From positions 1-5,903 of the forward strand of contig SLGL01000513.1 of the NCBI GenBank assembly GCA_007123785.1: a DNA stretch of 5,903 nucleotides, read 5' to 3'. This DNA comes from Balneolaceae bacterium. Its GTDB lineage: Bacteria > Bacteroidota > Rhodothermia > Balneolales > Balneolaceae. A program made the translations under genes and the position numbers. Under the pieces are notes generated by a model. It was not told the origin of the DNA, did not search any database, and saw only the letters and a list, made by a program, of their open reading frames with translations. This document shows, piece after piece, positions 1-5,903 of this stretch (position 1 is the stretch's first letter; the number at the start of each line of letters is the position of its first letter).

Positions 1-1
1 T

Positions 2-373
2 GAGATTTCCGAGCTGGGAAAACTGCTTGACCCGGTCTCAGATAAGCTGATGGCATTTTTTCTGTTTCTTTACACCGTAATTATCGGGTGGATACCGGTT
101 TGGTATTTTGTAATCGGTGTAGCAAGGGATCTATTGATTATGGCCGGATCAGCCCATATCAAAAAGCACCGGGGAAAGGTGGCCATGTCGATTATGTCGG
201 GTAAAATTTCTGTAAATGTTATGGCATTATACTGGCTTTCGGTATTTTTCTTCAGGGAGGCCGAAACGATTCATACGGTTTTACTAACCACTTCTGTGCT
301 GATAATGGCCTACTCATTTATTGAATACTGGGTTCGGTATAAAAAAATTATGGCAGGTGCCGATTTTAATTGA
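2..373 (+). CDS. CDP-alcohol phosphatidyltransferase family protein, PgsA-like (3' part only)
   Basis: This is the C-terminal 123 residues of an integral membrane enzyme; the 5' end lies before the window. The family transfers a phosphatidyl group from a CDP-alcohol such as CDP-diacylglycerol to a second alcohol, often glycerol 3-phosphate, in phospholipid synthesis at the inner membrane. The visible part begins inside the family signature: the second half, GxxxDxxxD, reads GKLLDPVSD at visible residues 6-14 (bases 17-43), with both metal-binding and catalytic aspartates present. The DPVSDK wording and the later RDLLI and GKIS motifs are usual for PgsA-type members. Hydrophobic segments follow, at about residues 17-37, 75-87 and 92-108, and the protein ends in a short basic tail. 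The acceptor alcohol cannot be decided because the N-terminal half is missing, so no gene symbol is given. The stop is TGA at 371-373. Confidence 0.88.
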   Translation, partial: EISELGKLLDPVSDKLMAFFLFLYTVIIGWIPVWYFVIGVARDLLIMAGSAHIKKHRGKVAMSIMSGKISVNVMALYWLSVFFFREAETIHTVLLTTSVLIMAYSFIEYWVRYKKIMAGADFN

Positions 374-410
374 TGAAAATAGTCTGGCTTCCAGGATTTC
401 CATCCGATTC

Positions 411-445
411 TATTCAGTGAAAGTTAGTTTCTGATATACTGAATA
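411..445 (+). repeat. Bulged inverted repeat downstream of the phosphatidyltransferase gene
   Basis: TATTCAGT (411-418) and ACTGAATA (438-445) are perfect 8-base complements. Inside them GAAA (419-422) can pair with TTTC (428-431) around a five-base loop, leaving a six-base bulge at 432-437. This makes a plausible 3' hairpin for the upstream transcript. A run of five T lies at 456-460, eleven bases after the stem, which is too far for a classic intrinsic terminator. It may stabilise the mRNA end or end transcription weakly. The pairing is seen directly; the function is inferred. Confidence 0.4.
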
Positions 446-446
446 A

Positions 447-477
447 TTGCCGTCTGTTTTTATAAAGAATAAATTTC
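447..477 (+). promoter_or_regulatory. Candidate promoter for ftsY
   Basis: A TTG at 447-449 is followed after 20 bases by TAAATTTC at 470-477. This is one base away from the Bacteroidetes -7 consensus TAnnTTTG at about the usual distance from its -33 TTG element. Read as a sigma-70 promoter, the same stretch gives TTGCCG, 17 bases, TAAATT, four of six matches in each box. Transcription would start near 483, about 19 bases before the ftsY ATG. Such AT-rich matches arise easily by chance, so this is a candidate only. Confidence 0.3.
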
Positions 478-501
478 AAAAATACACACTAATTCTGAAG
501 T

Positions 502-1461
502 ATGAGCTGGTTAGATAAACTTGGGCTGAAAAAGAAAGAGAAGCTTGAAAAAGGCGTAGAAAAGAGCCGTGAAGGACTTTTAAACAAAATAAGTAAAAGC
601 ATTGCAGGTAAAGATACTGTGGATGCGGCCACGCTGGATGCAATTGAAGATGCACTGATTACATCGGATGTGGGTGTAAAAACCACTATAGAAATTATCA
701 ACCGGCTTGAAGAGCGGGTCGCACGCGATAAATTTGTGACACAGGCGGAACTTCAGCAAATCATGAGAGAGGTGATAACAGCTCTGCTTAAGGAGAACCG
801 GCCCGATCAGCCCGCTGAATTTGATGCCGGTTTTAATCAAAAGCCGCATATCATTCTAATTGTAGGGGTGAATGGAGTTGGGAAAACTACAACGATTGGT
901 AAATTGGCCCATTTGTACAAAAGAGCAGGGAAAAAAGTGGTTCTTGGTGCGGCTGATACGTTTCGCGCTGCCGCAGTAGATCAGCTCACCATTTGGAGCG
1001 AACGTGCCGGAGTGCCTATTATACAACAGGGCCAAAATGCCGATCCAGCCGCTGTGGCTTTTGATACGGTAGCTTCGGCAAAAAAGAAAGGGGCAGATGT
1101 TGCCCTGATCGATACAGCAGGCCGTCTTCACAATAAAAAGTCGCTGATGGAAGAGCTCGGAAAAATTAAGAGAGTGATGGGCAAAGTGGTAGATGGGGCG
1201 CCGCATGAAATCCTGCTGGTGCTTGATGCATCCACCGGTCAGAATGCCATGCAGCAGGCAAAAGCATTTACCGATGTGGTGGATGTAACCGGGCTTGTAC
1301 TTACCAAACTGGACGGTACAGCCAAAGGCGGAATTGTAATTGGTGTATCGAATGAGCTTAGTGTTCCGGTAAAATATATTGGGGTAGGTGAGCAAATAGA
1401 GGATTTACAGGTGTTTGAACGATCCTCTTTTGTAAACGCACTTTTCGGTTCCGAAATCTGA
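502..1461 (+). CDS. ftsY: Signal recognition particle receptor FtsY (SRP GTPase)
   Basis: FtsY docks SRP-ribosome-nascent chain complexes at the inner membrane. It forms a GTP-dependent heterodimer with Ffh and hands the chain to the SecYEG translocon. The 319-residue product is complete. A helical N domain covers roughly residues 1-110, followed by the Ras-like G domain with all SRP-GTPase motifs: P-loop GVNGVGKTT (122-130), DTFRAAA (152-158), DTAGR (204-208), TKLD (268-271) and GVGE (294-297), then the typical IEDL and ending. The long acidic A domain of the E. coli protein is absent. The short lysine- and glutamate-rich start (residues 8-30, amphipathic) probably does the membrane binding, as in other short FtsY proteins. 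The ATG at 502 is chosen because the N domain begins directly after it. No Shine-Dalgarno sequence precedes it. The gap to the upstream gene is 128 bases, so it probably has its own promoter. Confidence 0.97.
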   Translation: MSWLDKLGLKKKEKLEKGVEKSREGLLNKISKSIAGKDTVDAATLDAIEDALITSDVGVKTTIEIINRLEERVARDKFVTQAELQQIMREVITALLKENRPDQPAEFDAGFNQKPHIILIVGVNGVGKTTTIGKLAHLYKRAGKKVVLGAADTFRAAAVDQLTIWSERAGVPIIQQGQNADPAAVAFDTVASAKKKGADVALIDTAGRLHNKKSLMEELGKIKRVMGKVVDGAPHEILLVLDASTGQNAMQQAKAFTDVVDVTGLVLTKLDGTAKGGIVIGVSNELSVPVKYIGVGEQIEDLQVFERSSFVNALFGSEI

Positions 1462-1472
1462 CACACCTCAGC

Positions 1473-1486
1473 CACTGAAAACAGTG
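1473..1486 (+). repeat. Small perfect hairpin after ftsY
   Basis: CACTG (1473-1477) and CAGTG (1482-1486) pair perfectly around an AAAA loop, beginning 12 bases after the ftsY stop. The stem is only five pairs long and the bases after it (CTAAGACTTTACT) contain no clear T-run, so it is at best a weak terminator or an mRNA 3'-end structure. Confidence 0.25.
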
Positions 1487-1543
1487 CTAAGACTTTACTA
1501 TCTCATTCTGGTTCATTAACATTGACAAAAAATTACAATTGGA

Positions 1544-4500
1544 ATGGTTCTTGTCAGTGTTAAAATTTGCTCAATTAGGAGTGGAATATATTGGTTAAAG
1601 TATATCACATTTTTAGTGACTAAAGCTGTTATTTTGCTTTGCTTTATTTCCTCTGTTAATTCTCTTCAGGCTTCAGATCTGACTGACAGTTTTGATGAAG
1701 CTTTGCAATTTTTCCATTATAAAGAATACAACCAGTCACTTGAAATTTTGGATGAGATTTCAGAAGAAATTTGCAGCCAGGAAGAGTACGCTGAAAAATG
1801 CGTAAAGATGTATGTAATAAATACAAATGTGCACCGGAACAGGAGAGAGTATGATGAAGCCGGAATTAATTGGGAGAGAGGCATTTCCATAGCAGAAGAT
1901 TATCTCGATGAATATCATCCTTTATTTGTCAGGCTTTACACAGAACACTTTTATCTGAGCCTGGAAATCGATGAGACTGAACAGGCTGCTGAATTTGCAC
2001 AGAAGGCTCTTGATTTTGTTGAAAAAGGAGAGATTACGGGAAGAATAAAAGCGATGGCTTATGTGGTTCAAGGGCGAATAAAGTCTGTGGGAGGGGATTT
2101 CAGAGGATCCATTGAAAATTATGACAGGGCTCTTGAGGTTCTATATAATGAGGAGCAAACCATTGATGTCATAAATGTATTAGCGATGGCTCATAATAAC
2201 ATTGGTGTGACGTACAGAAGGCTTGGTATGATAGATAAAGCCCTGGATCACTATGCCACTAATCTTGATATGGTTAGAGGAGCGTTTGGAAGTGATCATA
2301 TTGAACTGGCTTATGCCTACAATAGTATGGGAACTGTCTATTTTTTGTATGGAGATTATGGAACTGCGGGGGATTATTTTTATAGATCAGCAGTTATTTT
2401 TCAGACAAATCAAGGTGATGAAAGTCCTGGTTATGCGACAGCTATTAACAATTCGGGTGCTTCATTTTACCGGATGAGAGATTTTGAAAGAGCTGCAGAG
2501 ATGTTTGAAATGGCACAAAGGATCAAAGAAAATACACTTGGGCAAAATCATCCTGAAACTGCTTTAGGCTATTCCAATCTCGGCAGCATTTATACCGAAA
2601 ATGAGAATTTTGAAAAAGCAGAGGAAAATTTTCGTCTTTCTATTAAAATACGTCGGGATTATTATGGTGAAGGTCATCCCAACCTTGCATCACCTCTGCT
2701 TCAGTTTGGGACTTTCTACATCAGGGTGGGGGATTATAATTTAGCACGAGAATTTTTGCATGAGGCCCTCGAAATCATTGAAACCAGTATAGGCAAGAAC
2801 CATCCCGATGCGTGGGAAATAAGAATTCATATAGGCCGATCCTATATTGAAGAACAAAAATTTGAAGAGGGAAGACGATATGTTCAGGAAGCTCTTTGGA
2901 TGATGATTGATGAGAGTGGAATCACACCCGGCCAAAATCCTGAAATGAGTTTGCTTTCTCACCCGGTACAGTTTTTATTCGCATTGCAGGTAATAGGTGA
3001 CCTTCATTTAAAAAGTTATCTGACAGATAGTGTTGCAGGGCATTTATTTGATGCATTTTACTACTATGAGTTTGCAATTGATGTTATTGATTTTCTGCAG
3101 ACAAACTTTCAGAATGAGGCGTCCAAGTTAAGTCTCATTGACCAGCATTATTCTATTTATACCAACTCAATCAAAGCAAGTTATTATCTGTATAAGGAAA
3201 CCGGACAGGCGAGCTGGATCGACGAAATCTATCAGACCAGTGAAATGAGCCGTTCAAAAATTGCTCTCGAATTACTACAGGAGATGGATGCCAGAAGTGT
3301 AGCCGGGGTTTCTGAAGAAGTGCTGGAGAGAGAAATGGAACTAAACAGCCGAATGACAGGCCTTTATCAGCAGTTAAATACTGAACAGGCAAAAGGCGAT
3401 GATGCTGATCAAGATTTCATAATTCAATATCGCGATTCAATTTTTTATCTGAATGAGGAGATTGTCCGTTTTATGCAGGGACTGGAGAAGCAATATCCTG
3501 CTTACTATGAGTTAAAATACGATCGTCAGCTTGCAGACAGGTATAAACTACAGGCACTTTTGAAAGAGGATGAAACTCTGGTGAAGTATGTAATAGGTGA
3601 AGAAGATATCTTTATAATAGTGGTTGACAGCGAAAATATTTCCGTAACTAAAACGAAAAAAGACGAAGATCTTGCTTATAATATTCGTGATCTGCGTGAG
3701 GGGGTTACAGCTGACAGCCTGGATGCCATCGTTAGAAATTCAGTATCTCTTTTTGAGCAACTTATAAGGCCTGTTTTATCTGAAATCCGAACAAACTCAC
3801 TGATTATAGTTCCTGATCAGGAGCTCCATTATTTACCGTTTGAATTGCTTCTTTCGGAGAAACCGGGTCACAATGACTACAGCCGGTTTCCCTATTTAAT
3901 TAAAAAGAAACAGATTAAGTATGCACCCTCGGCCACTATATTACAGCGAATGACGCAAAACCGCCCTGAGAGACCCAGAAATTTACTGGCAATGGCACCT
4001 TTTAATCAATCAGTTGAAGATTTTAACACTTATCAATCCATATCTGAGCGATATTATACAAATCTTTCTCCCTTGCCGCTCACCCGTTATGAAACACGTG
4101 AAATTGCATCACTGTTCAGGAAACGGCAGGGTCTGGCTGAATATATTTTCCCGAACCATACCGATATTTTATTGGACAAAAGTGCTTCGAAAGAGTTCTT
4201 GACCAACCAGTCGTTAAACAGCTATTCCTGGATACATTTTGCCACTCATGCGTTTGTGAATGAATCTCACCCGAACCTTTCCGGAATTGCATTTTGGGGA
4301 GACGAGGAGAATGACGGAATTCTATATTTGAATGAGATATACAATCTGCGGATGAATGCTGATCTTGTCGTACTAAGTGCCTGTGAAACCGGCATGGGAA
4401 CAGCCTACAGAGGGGAGGGCTTAATAGGGTTTAGCCGTGCATTCATCCATGCAGGCGCAGCAAATCTTGTGGTTTCAATGTGGAGAGTAAACGATCAGCC

Positions 4501-4651
4501 CACCTCCGATCTTATGATTCGGTTTTACCGCTATATTCGAGAAGGACATTCGTATGGAGAATCGCTCCGAAAAGCAAAGCTTGATCTTATTGCACACCCG
4601 GATTATGCAGAACCCCGACACTGGGCGGCTTTTATTTTACAGGGGCGTTGA
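1544..4651 (+). CDS. Exported TPR-CHAT protein (caspase-like cysteine protease with TPR array)
   Basis: Probably a clan CD (caspase/separase-like) protease acting outside the cytoplasm, with a TPR scaffold that would bind its regulator or substrate. Layout of the 1035 residues: N-terminal hydrophobic export signal (to about 43, LQA before SDL); degenerate helical repeats (about 48-170); TPRs starting at 170, 214, 256, 298, 340, 382 and 424, of kinesin-light-chain type with 42-residue spacing from 214 on; a helical linker (about 465-666) usual in this family (EMSRSKIALELL); and the CHAT domain (about 667-1035). The CHAT domain shows IIVPDQELHYLPFE (754-767), FATHA with His902, LSACETG with Cys947, and HWAAFILQGR at the C-terminus. 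Both dyad residues are present, so it is predicted active. Start: ATG 1544 gives a long N-region; GTG 1616 would give a compact signal peptide, MTKAVILLCFISSVNSLQA. Neither has a good ribosome site. The substrate is unknown; the sigma/membrane-protein pair downstream is the obvious candidate pathway. Confidence 0.93.
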   Translation: MVLVSVKICSIRSGIYWLKYITFLVTKAVILLCFISSVNSLQASDLTDSFDEALQFFHYKEYNQSLEILDEISEEICSQEEYAEKCVKMYVINTNVHRNRREYDEAGINWERGISIAEDYLDEYHPLFVRLYTEHFYLSLEIDETEQAAEFAQKALDFVEKGEITGRIKAMAYVVQGRIKSVGGDFRGSIENYDRALEVLYNEEQTIDVINVLAMAHNNIGVTYRRLGMIDKALDHYATNLDMVRGAFGSDHIELAYAYNSMGTVYFLYGDYGTAGDYFYRSAVIFQTNQGDESPGYATAINNSGASFYRMRDFERAAEMFEMAQRIKENTLGQNHPETALGYSNLGSIYTENENFEKAEENFRLSIKIRRDYYGEGHPNLASPLLQFGTFYIRVGDYNLAREFLHEALEIIETSIGKNHPDAWEIRIHIGRSYIEEQKFEEGRRYVQEALWMMIDESGITPGQNPEMSLLSHPVQFLFALQVIGDLHLKSYLTDSVAGHLFDAFYYYEFAIDVIDFLQTNFQNEASKLSLIDQHYSIYTNSIKASYYLYKETGQASWIDEIYQTSEMSRSKIALELLQEMDARSVAGVSEEVLEREMELNSRMTGLYQQLNTEQAKGDDADQDFIIQYRDSIFYLNEEIVRFMQGLEKQYPAYYELKYDRQLADRYKLQALLKEDETLVKYVIGEEDIFIIVVDSENISVTKTKKDEDLAYNIRDLREGVTADSLDAIVRNSVSLFEQLIRPVLSEIRTNSLIIVPDQELHYLPFELLLSEKPGHNDYSRFPYLIKKKQIKYAPSATILQRMTQNRPERPRNLLAMAPFNQSVEDFNTYQSISERYYTNLSPLPLTRYETREIASLFRKRQGLAEYIFPNHTDILLDKSASKEFLTNQSLNSYSWIHFATHAFVNESHPNLSGIAFWGDEENDGILYLNEIYNLRMNADLVVLSACETGMGTAYRGEGLIGFSRAFIHAGAANLVVSMWRVNDQPTSDLMIRFYRYIREGHSYGESLRKAKLDLIAHPDYAEPRHWAAFILQGR

Positions 4652-4653
4652 TT

Positions 4654-4711
4654 ATTAGTCAGTTAGCAAAATTGTGAGCTTGCAACTTCTGTCTGGCTGA
4701 TTCTTTTTTTT
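4654..4711 (+). terminator. Intrinsic terminator of the TPR-CHAT gene
   Basis: ATTAGTCAG (4654-4662) pairs along its whole length with CTGGCTGAT (4693-4701): nine pairs, seven Watson-Crick and two G-U. A run of eight T (4704-4711) follows almost at once. The 30-base loop is long, but it contains a small inner stem, GCAA (4665-4668) with TTGC (4680-4683). The structure starts three bases after the CHAT stop codon, where an intrinsic terminator is expected. The G-U pairs and big loop make it moderate in strength. Confidence 0.55.
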
Positions 4712-4719
4712 GATATAAT
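4711..4719 (+). promoter_or_regulatory. Extended -10 promoter candidate for the sigma-factor gene
   Basis: TGATATAAT matches the extended -10 form TGnTATAAT exactly (TG at 4711-4712, TATAAT at 4714-4719). No convincing -35 box lies 16-18 bases upstream, where the terminator stem sits, but extended -10 promoters can work without one. Transcription would begin near 4726 and give the sigma gene an AT-rich leader of about 170 bases. The match is seen directly; its use is inferred. Bacteroidota-type housekeeping sigma factors often prefer other boxes, which lowers confidence. Confidence 0.38.
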
Positions 4720-4896
4720 GTTCATTTTTTTATTGAAAAACTACTCAGCCTTTTTGAAATGATTAAGTCATAATGTTTTTTAATCAGGTTGCTAAAAATT
4801 TGAAATATTTATTTGTAGAATTCATCTCATCTTTTATCTTCTTTGGAGACTTTTTTAAAATATCCCTTAGAAATGATTTAAATAAATTTGCCAGCT

Positions 4897-5436
4897 ATGG
4901 ACTATTCAGAATTGGTCTATGCAATAAAAAACGGGGACACACAAACAGCAAACGAGCGATGTGCTGAGGCAATCCCAATCCTGAAAAAATATTTAATGTC
5001 AACCCTGGATGCTTCAAATGAAGATGCTGAAGATGCAGTGCAGGTAATGTTTGAATATGTGATACCAAAAATTCAGCAGGATGAAATTAACAGCCCATCA
5101 GGACTTCTCTCATATATGCTCACAGGCGCCAGACACAGCTACTACAAAATTTGCCGCGATTTTGATTTCGACCAATACGAAGAAATACAGGAGGATTTGG
5201 TATCTGAAGCAGAACAAGCCTGGAATCTGATCAATGAGGAAAAAGAGCTGATACTCGAAAAATGCCTCTCAAAGTTAAAAAATCATTACCGCGAACTGAT
5301 AGAGTTTCTTTTTGATCATCCTGCGGCTGTTCCTGACGATATTGCCGAATATTTTAATATTTCATTAAATAATGCCTGGATTCGCAAACATCGTGCTATT
5401 CAGCAGCTGAACGAGTGTGTGAAAAAAATTTTTTAA
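4897..5436 (+). CDS. ECF-like RNA polymerase sigma factor, divergent
   Basis: A 179-residue protein with the two-domain plan of extracytoplasmic-function sigma factors, which direct RNA polymerase to a small regulon. The sigma-2 region covers about residues 5-90: DAEDAVQVMFEYV (43-55) corresponds to the core-binding DAEDLVQ motif of region 2.2, and SGLLSYMLTGARHSYYKICRD (68-88) corresponds to regions 2.3-2.4. An acidic linker (about 90-120) leads to sigma-4, with a helix-turn-helix around PDDIAEYFNIS (146-156) and NNAWIRKHRAIQQL (158-171). The usual GTVKSR-type wording of the recognition helix is missing, so promoter preference is probably unusual. The ATG at 4897 is preferred over the in-frame TTG at 4888 because it starts the family-like helix; there is no Shine-Dalgarno sequence. 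It lies 245 bases after the TPR-CHAT gene and 93 bases before a membrane protein that resembles an anti-sigma factor. Target genes are not visible. Confidence 0.82.
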   Translation: MDYSELVYAIKNGDTQTANERCAEAIPILKKYLMSTLDASNEDAEDAVQVMFEYVIPKIQQDEINSPSGLLSYMLTGARHSYYKICRDFDFDQYEEIQEDLVSEAEQAWNLINEEKELILEKCLSKLKNHYRELIEFLFDHPAAVPDDIAEYFNISLNNAWIRKHRAIQQLNECVKKIF

Positions 5437-5468
5437 GAAATATTGTAAGGAAATCAGAAAATCGGGTT

Positions 5469-5500
5469 CATACATACGAGAGGTTGTGTACTTCTGTATG
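5469..5500 (+). repeat. Inverted repeat between the sigma and membrane-protein genes
   Basis: CATACA (5469-5474) and TGTATG (5495-5500) are perfect six-base complements separated by 20 bases in the 93-base gap. They could be half-sites of an operator or a weak stem in a shared transcript. Six-base arms are common by chance, and no T-run follows, so a terminator is unlikely. Confidence 0.2.
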
Positions 5501-5529
5501 ACGCAATCAGGAGTTTAATACGGTTAAAC

Positions 5530-5903
5530 ATGATGTCTAACGAAAATAAAATTGAAATACTTAAAAAGATTGATCTCTTTATTCGCGGTGAATTATCGCA
5601 GGGTGAGATTGATGATTTATGGAAAGAGTTTCTCCAATATCCTGAGTACTATGAATGGTTTGAAACGGAACTGCATTTACGCAGTCTGATCAGAAAAGGA
5701 AAAAAACCGAATTTTACTGATAGCTCAGGTGATTCTGCGAAGTTTTATGCTCTGGGAGGCTTCAGGCCCTGGTTATTTGCCGCTGCTGCCGCTTTACTGA
5801 TTGCAATAGGTATTCAGTTTTTTTCAATTGATCAGCAGCAAGCTCTTCAAAGAATGGCAATCTCATCAATCGAGTATACAGAACTGATGGGTGCTGAAGT
5901 ACA
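5530..5903 (+). CDS. Putative single-pass membrane anti-sigma-like protein (5' part only)
   Basis: The first 124 codons are open to the window end, so the stop and the C-terminal part are not seen. Residues 1-78 form a charged, helical, probably cytoplasmic domain: KIDLFIRGELSQGEIDDLW, then EFLQYPEYYEWFETELHLR, a wording like the short N-terminal domains of Bacteroidota anti-sigma and FecR-type regulators. A transmembrane helix follows at about 81-98 (WLFAAAAALLIAIGIQFF). Basic residues before it (RKGKK at 55-59, R79) predict N-in topology, which puts residue 99 onward in the periplasm. There is no HxxxCxxC zinc motif, so it is not a classic ZAS anti-sigma. Position after a sigma gene, same strand, supports a role in binding that sigma factor, but this is inference. 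A second ATG at 5533 is equally possible; AGGAG at 5509-5513 is 16 bases away, too far to decide the start. Confidence 0.7.
   Translation, partial: MMSNENKIEILKKIDLFIRGELSQGEIDDLWKEFLQYPEYYEWFETELHLRSLIRKGKKPNFTDSSGDSAKFYALGGFRPWLFAAAAALLIAIGIQFFSIDQQQALQRMAISSIEYTELMGAEV

Noticed and set aside
1510..1516. GGTTCAT shared by the gaps before the CHAT gene and before the membrane-protein gene (5465-5471), as a common sigma site
   Set aside because: A seven-base match between two gaps of about 90 bases is close to chance, and no second box at a common distance goes with it.
1522..1527. TTGACA, a perfect -35 box before the CHAT gene
   Set aside because: No -10-like hexamer lies 16-18 bases downstream; the position expected reads TGGTTC.
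2936..3541. Region between the TPRs and the CHAT domain as an unknown domain
   Set aside because: Its helical pattern, with a segment like EMSRSKIALELL, is the usual connector of bacterial TPR-CHAT proteins.
4883..4890. TAAATTTG, an exact match to the Bacteroidetes -7 consensus, before the sigma gene
   Set aside because: It lies only seven bases before the ATG and has no TTG about 20 bases upstream.
4773..4967. A 64-codon open frame rich in Phe and Lys, overlapping the start of the sigma gene
   Set aside because: Its 3' third is only another frame of the sigma gene, the rest follows the local T/A-rich composition, and it has no ribosome site or recognisable domain.
5421..5436. A7T6 tract at the end of the sigma gene as a slippage site that could extend the protein
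   Set aside because: Both shifted frames stay open to about 5499-5518, but some 25 open codons is expected by chance, and neither joins the downstream gene. Lys-Lys-Ile-Phe-stop is an ordinary ending.
1..5903. CRISPR array, cas genes, tRNA, rRNA, insertion sequences or terminal repeats
   Set aside because: No regularly spaced direct repeats, RNA-gene signatures, transposase motifs or flanking inverted repeats were seen on either strand.

Overview
The window looks like a moderately AT-rich chromosome of the Bacteroidota/Balneolota (FCB) kind. None of the predicted starts has a well-placed Shine-Dalgarno sequence. One promoter candidate resembles the Bacteroidetes form (TTG, 20 nt, TAnnTTTG). 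A TPR-CHAT protein next to an ECF-like sigma gene and a one-pass membrane protein also fits that group. The lineage is an inference from style; there is no rRNA or other marker here to fix it.

Layout, all genes on the + strand: (1) 2-373, the 3' end of a CDP-alcohol phosphatidyltransferase (PgsA-like phospholipid synthesis enzyme); (2) 374-501, a gap with a bulged hairpin and a promoter candidate; (3) 502-1461, ftsY, the signal recognition particle receptor GTPase, complete; (4) 1462-1543, a short gap with a small hairpin; (5) 1544-4651, a 1035-residue exported TPR-CHAT protein with an intact His-Cys protease dyad; (6) 4652-4896, an AT-rich gap holding a good intrinsic terminator, then an extended -10 promoter candidate and a leader of about 170 nt; (7) 4897-5436, a small divergent ECF-type sigma factor; (8) 5437-5529, a 93-nt gap; (9) 5530 to the window end, the N-terminal part of a single-pass membrane protein with the layout of an anti-sigma factor but no zinc motif.

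The left part is housekeeping (membrane lipid synthesis and protein targeting). The right part looks like an accessory signalling set: an exported caspase-like protease with a peptide-binding TPR scaffold, a sigma factor, and a membrane protein that could hold the sigma factor inactive. My main hypothesis is that the CHAT protease cuts the membrane protein, or a partner of it, and so releases the sigma factor. This would parallel the type III-E CRISPR pathway, in which the TPR-CHAT protease Csx29 cleaves Csx30, which binds a sigma factor. No CRISPR array or cas gene is visible here. The parallel concerns logic only and is untested. The terminator and promoter between the protease and sigma genes suggest two transcription units rather than one operon.
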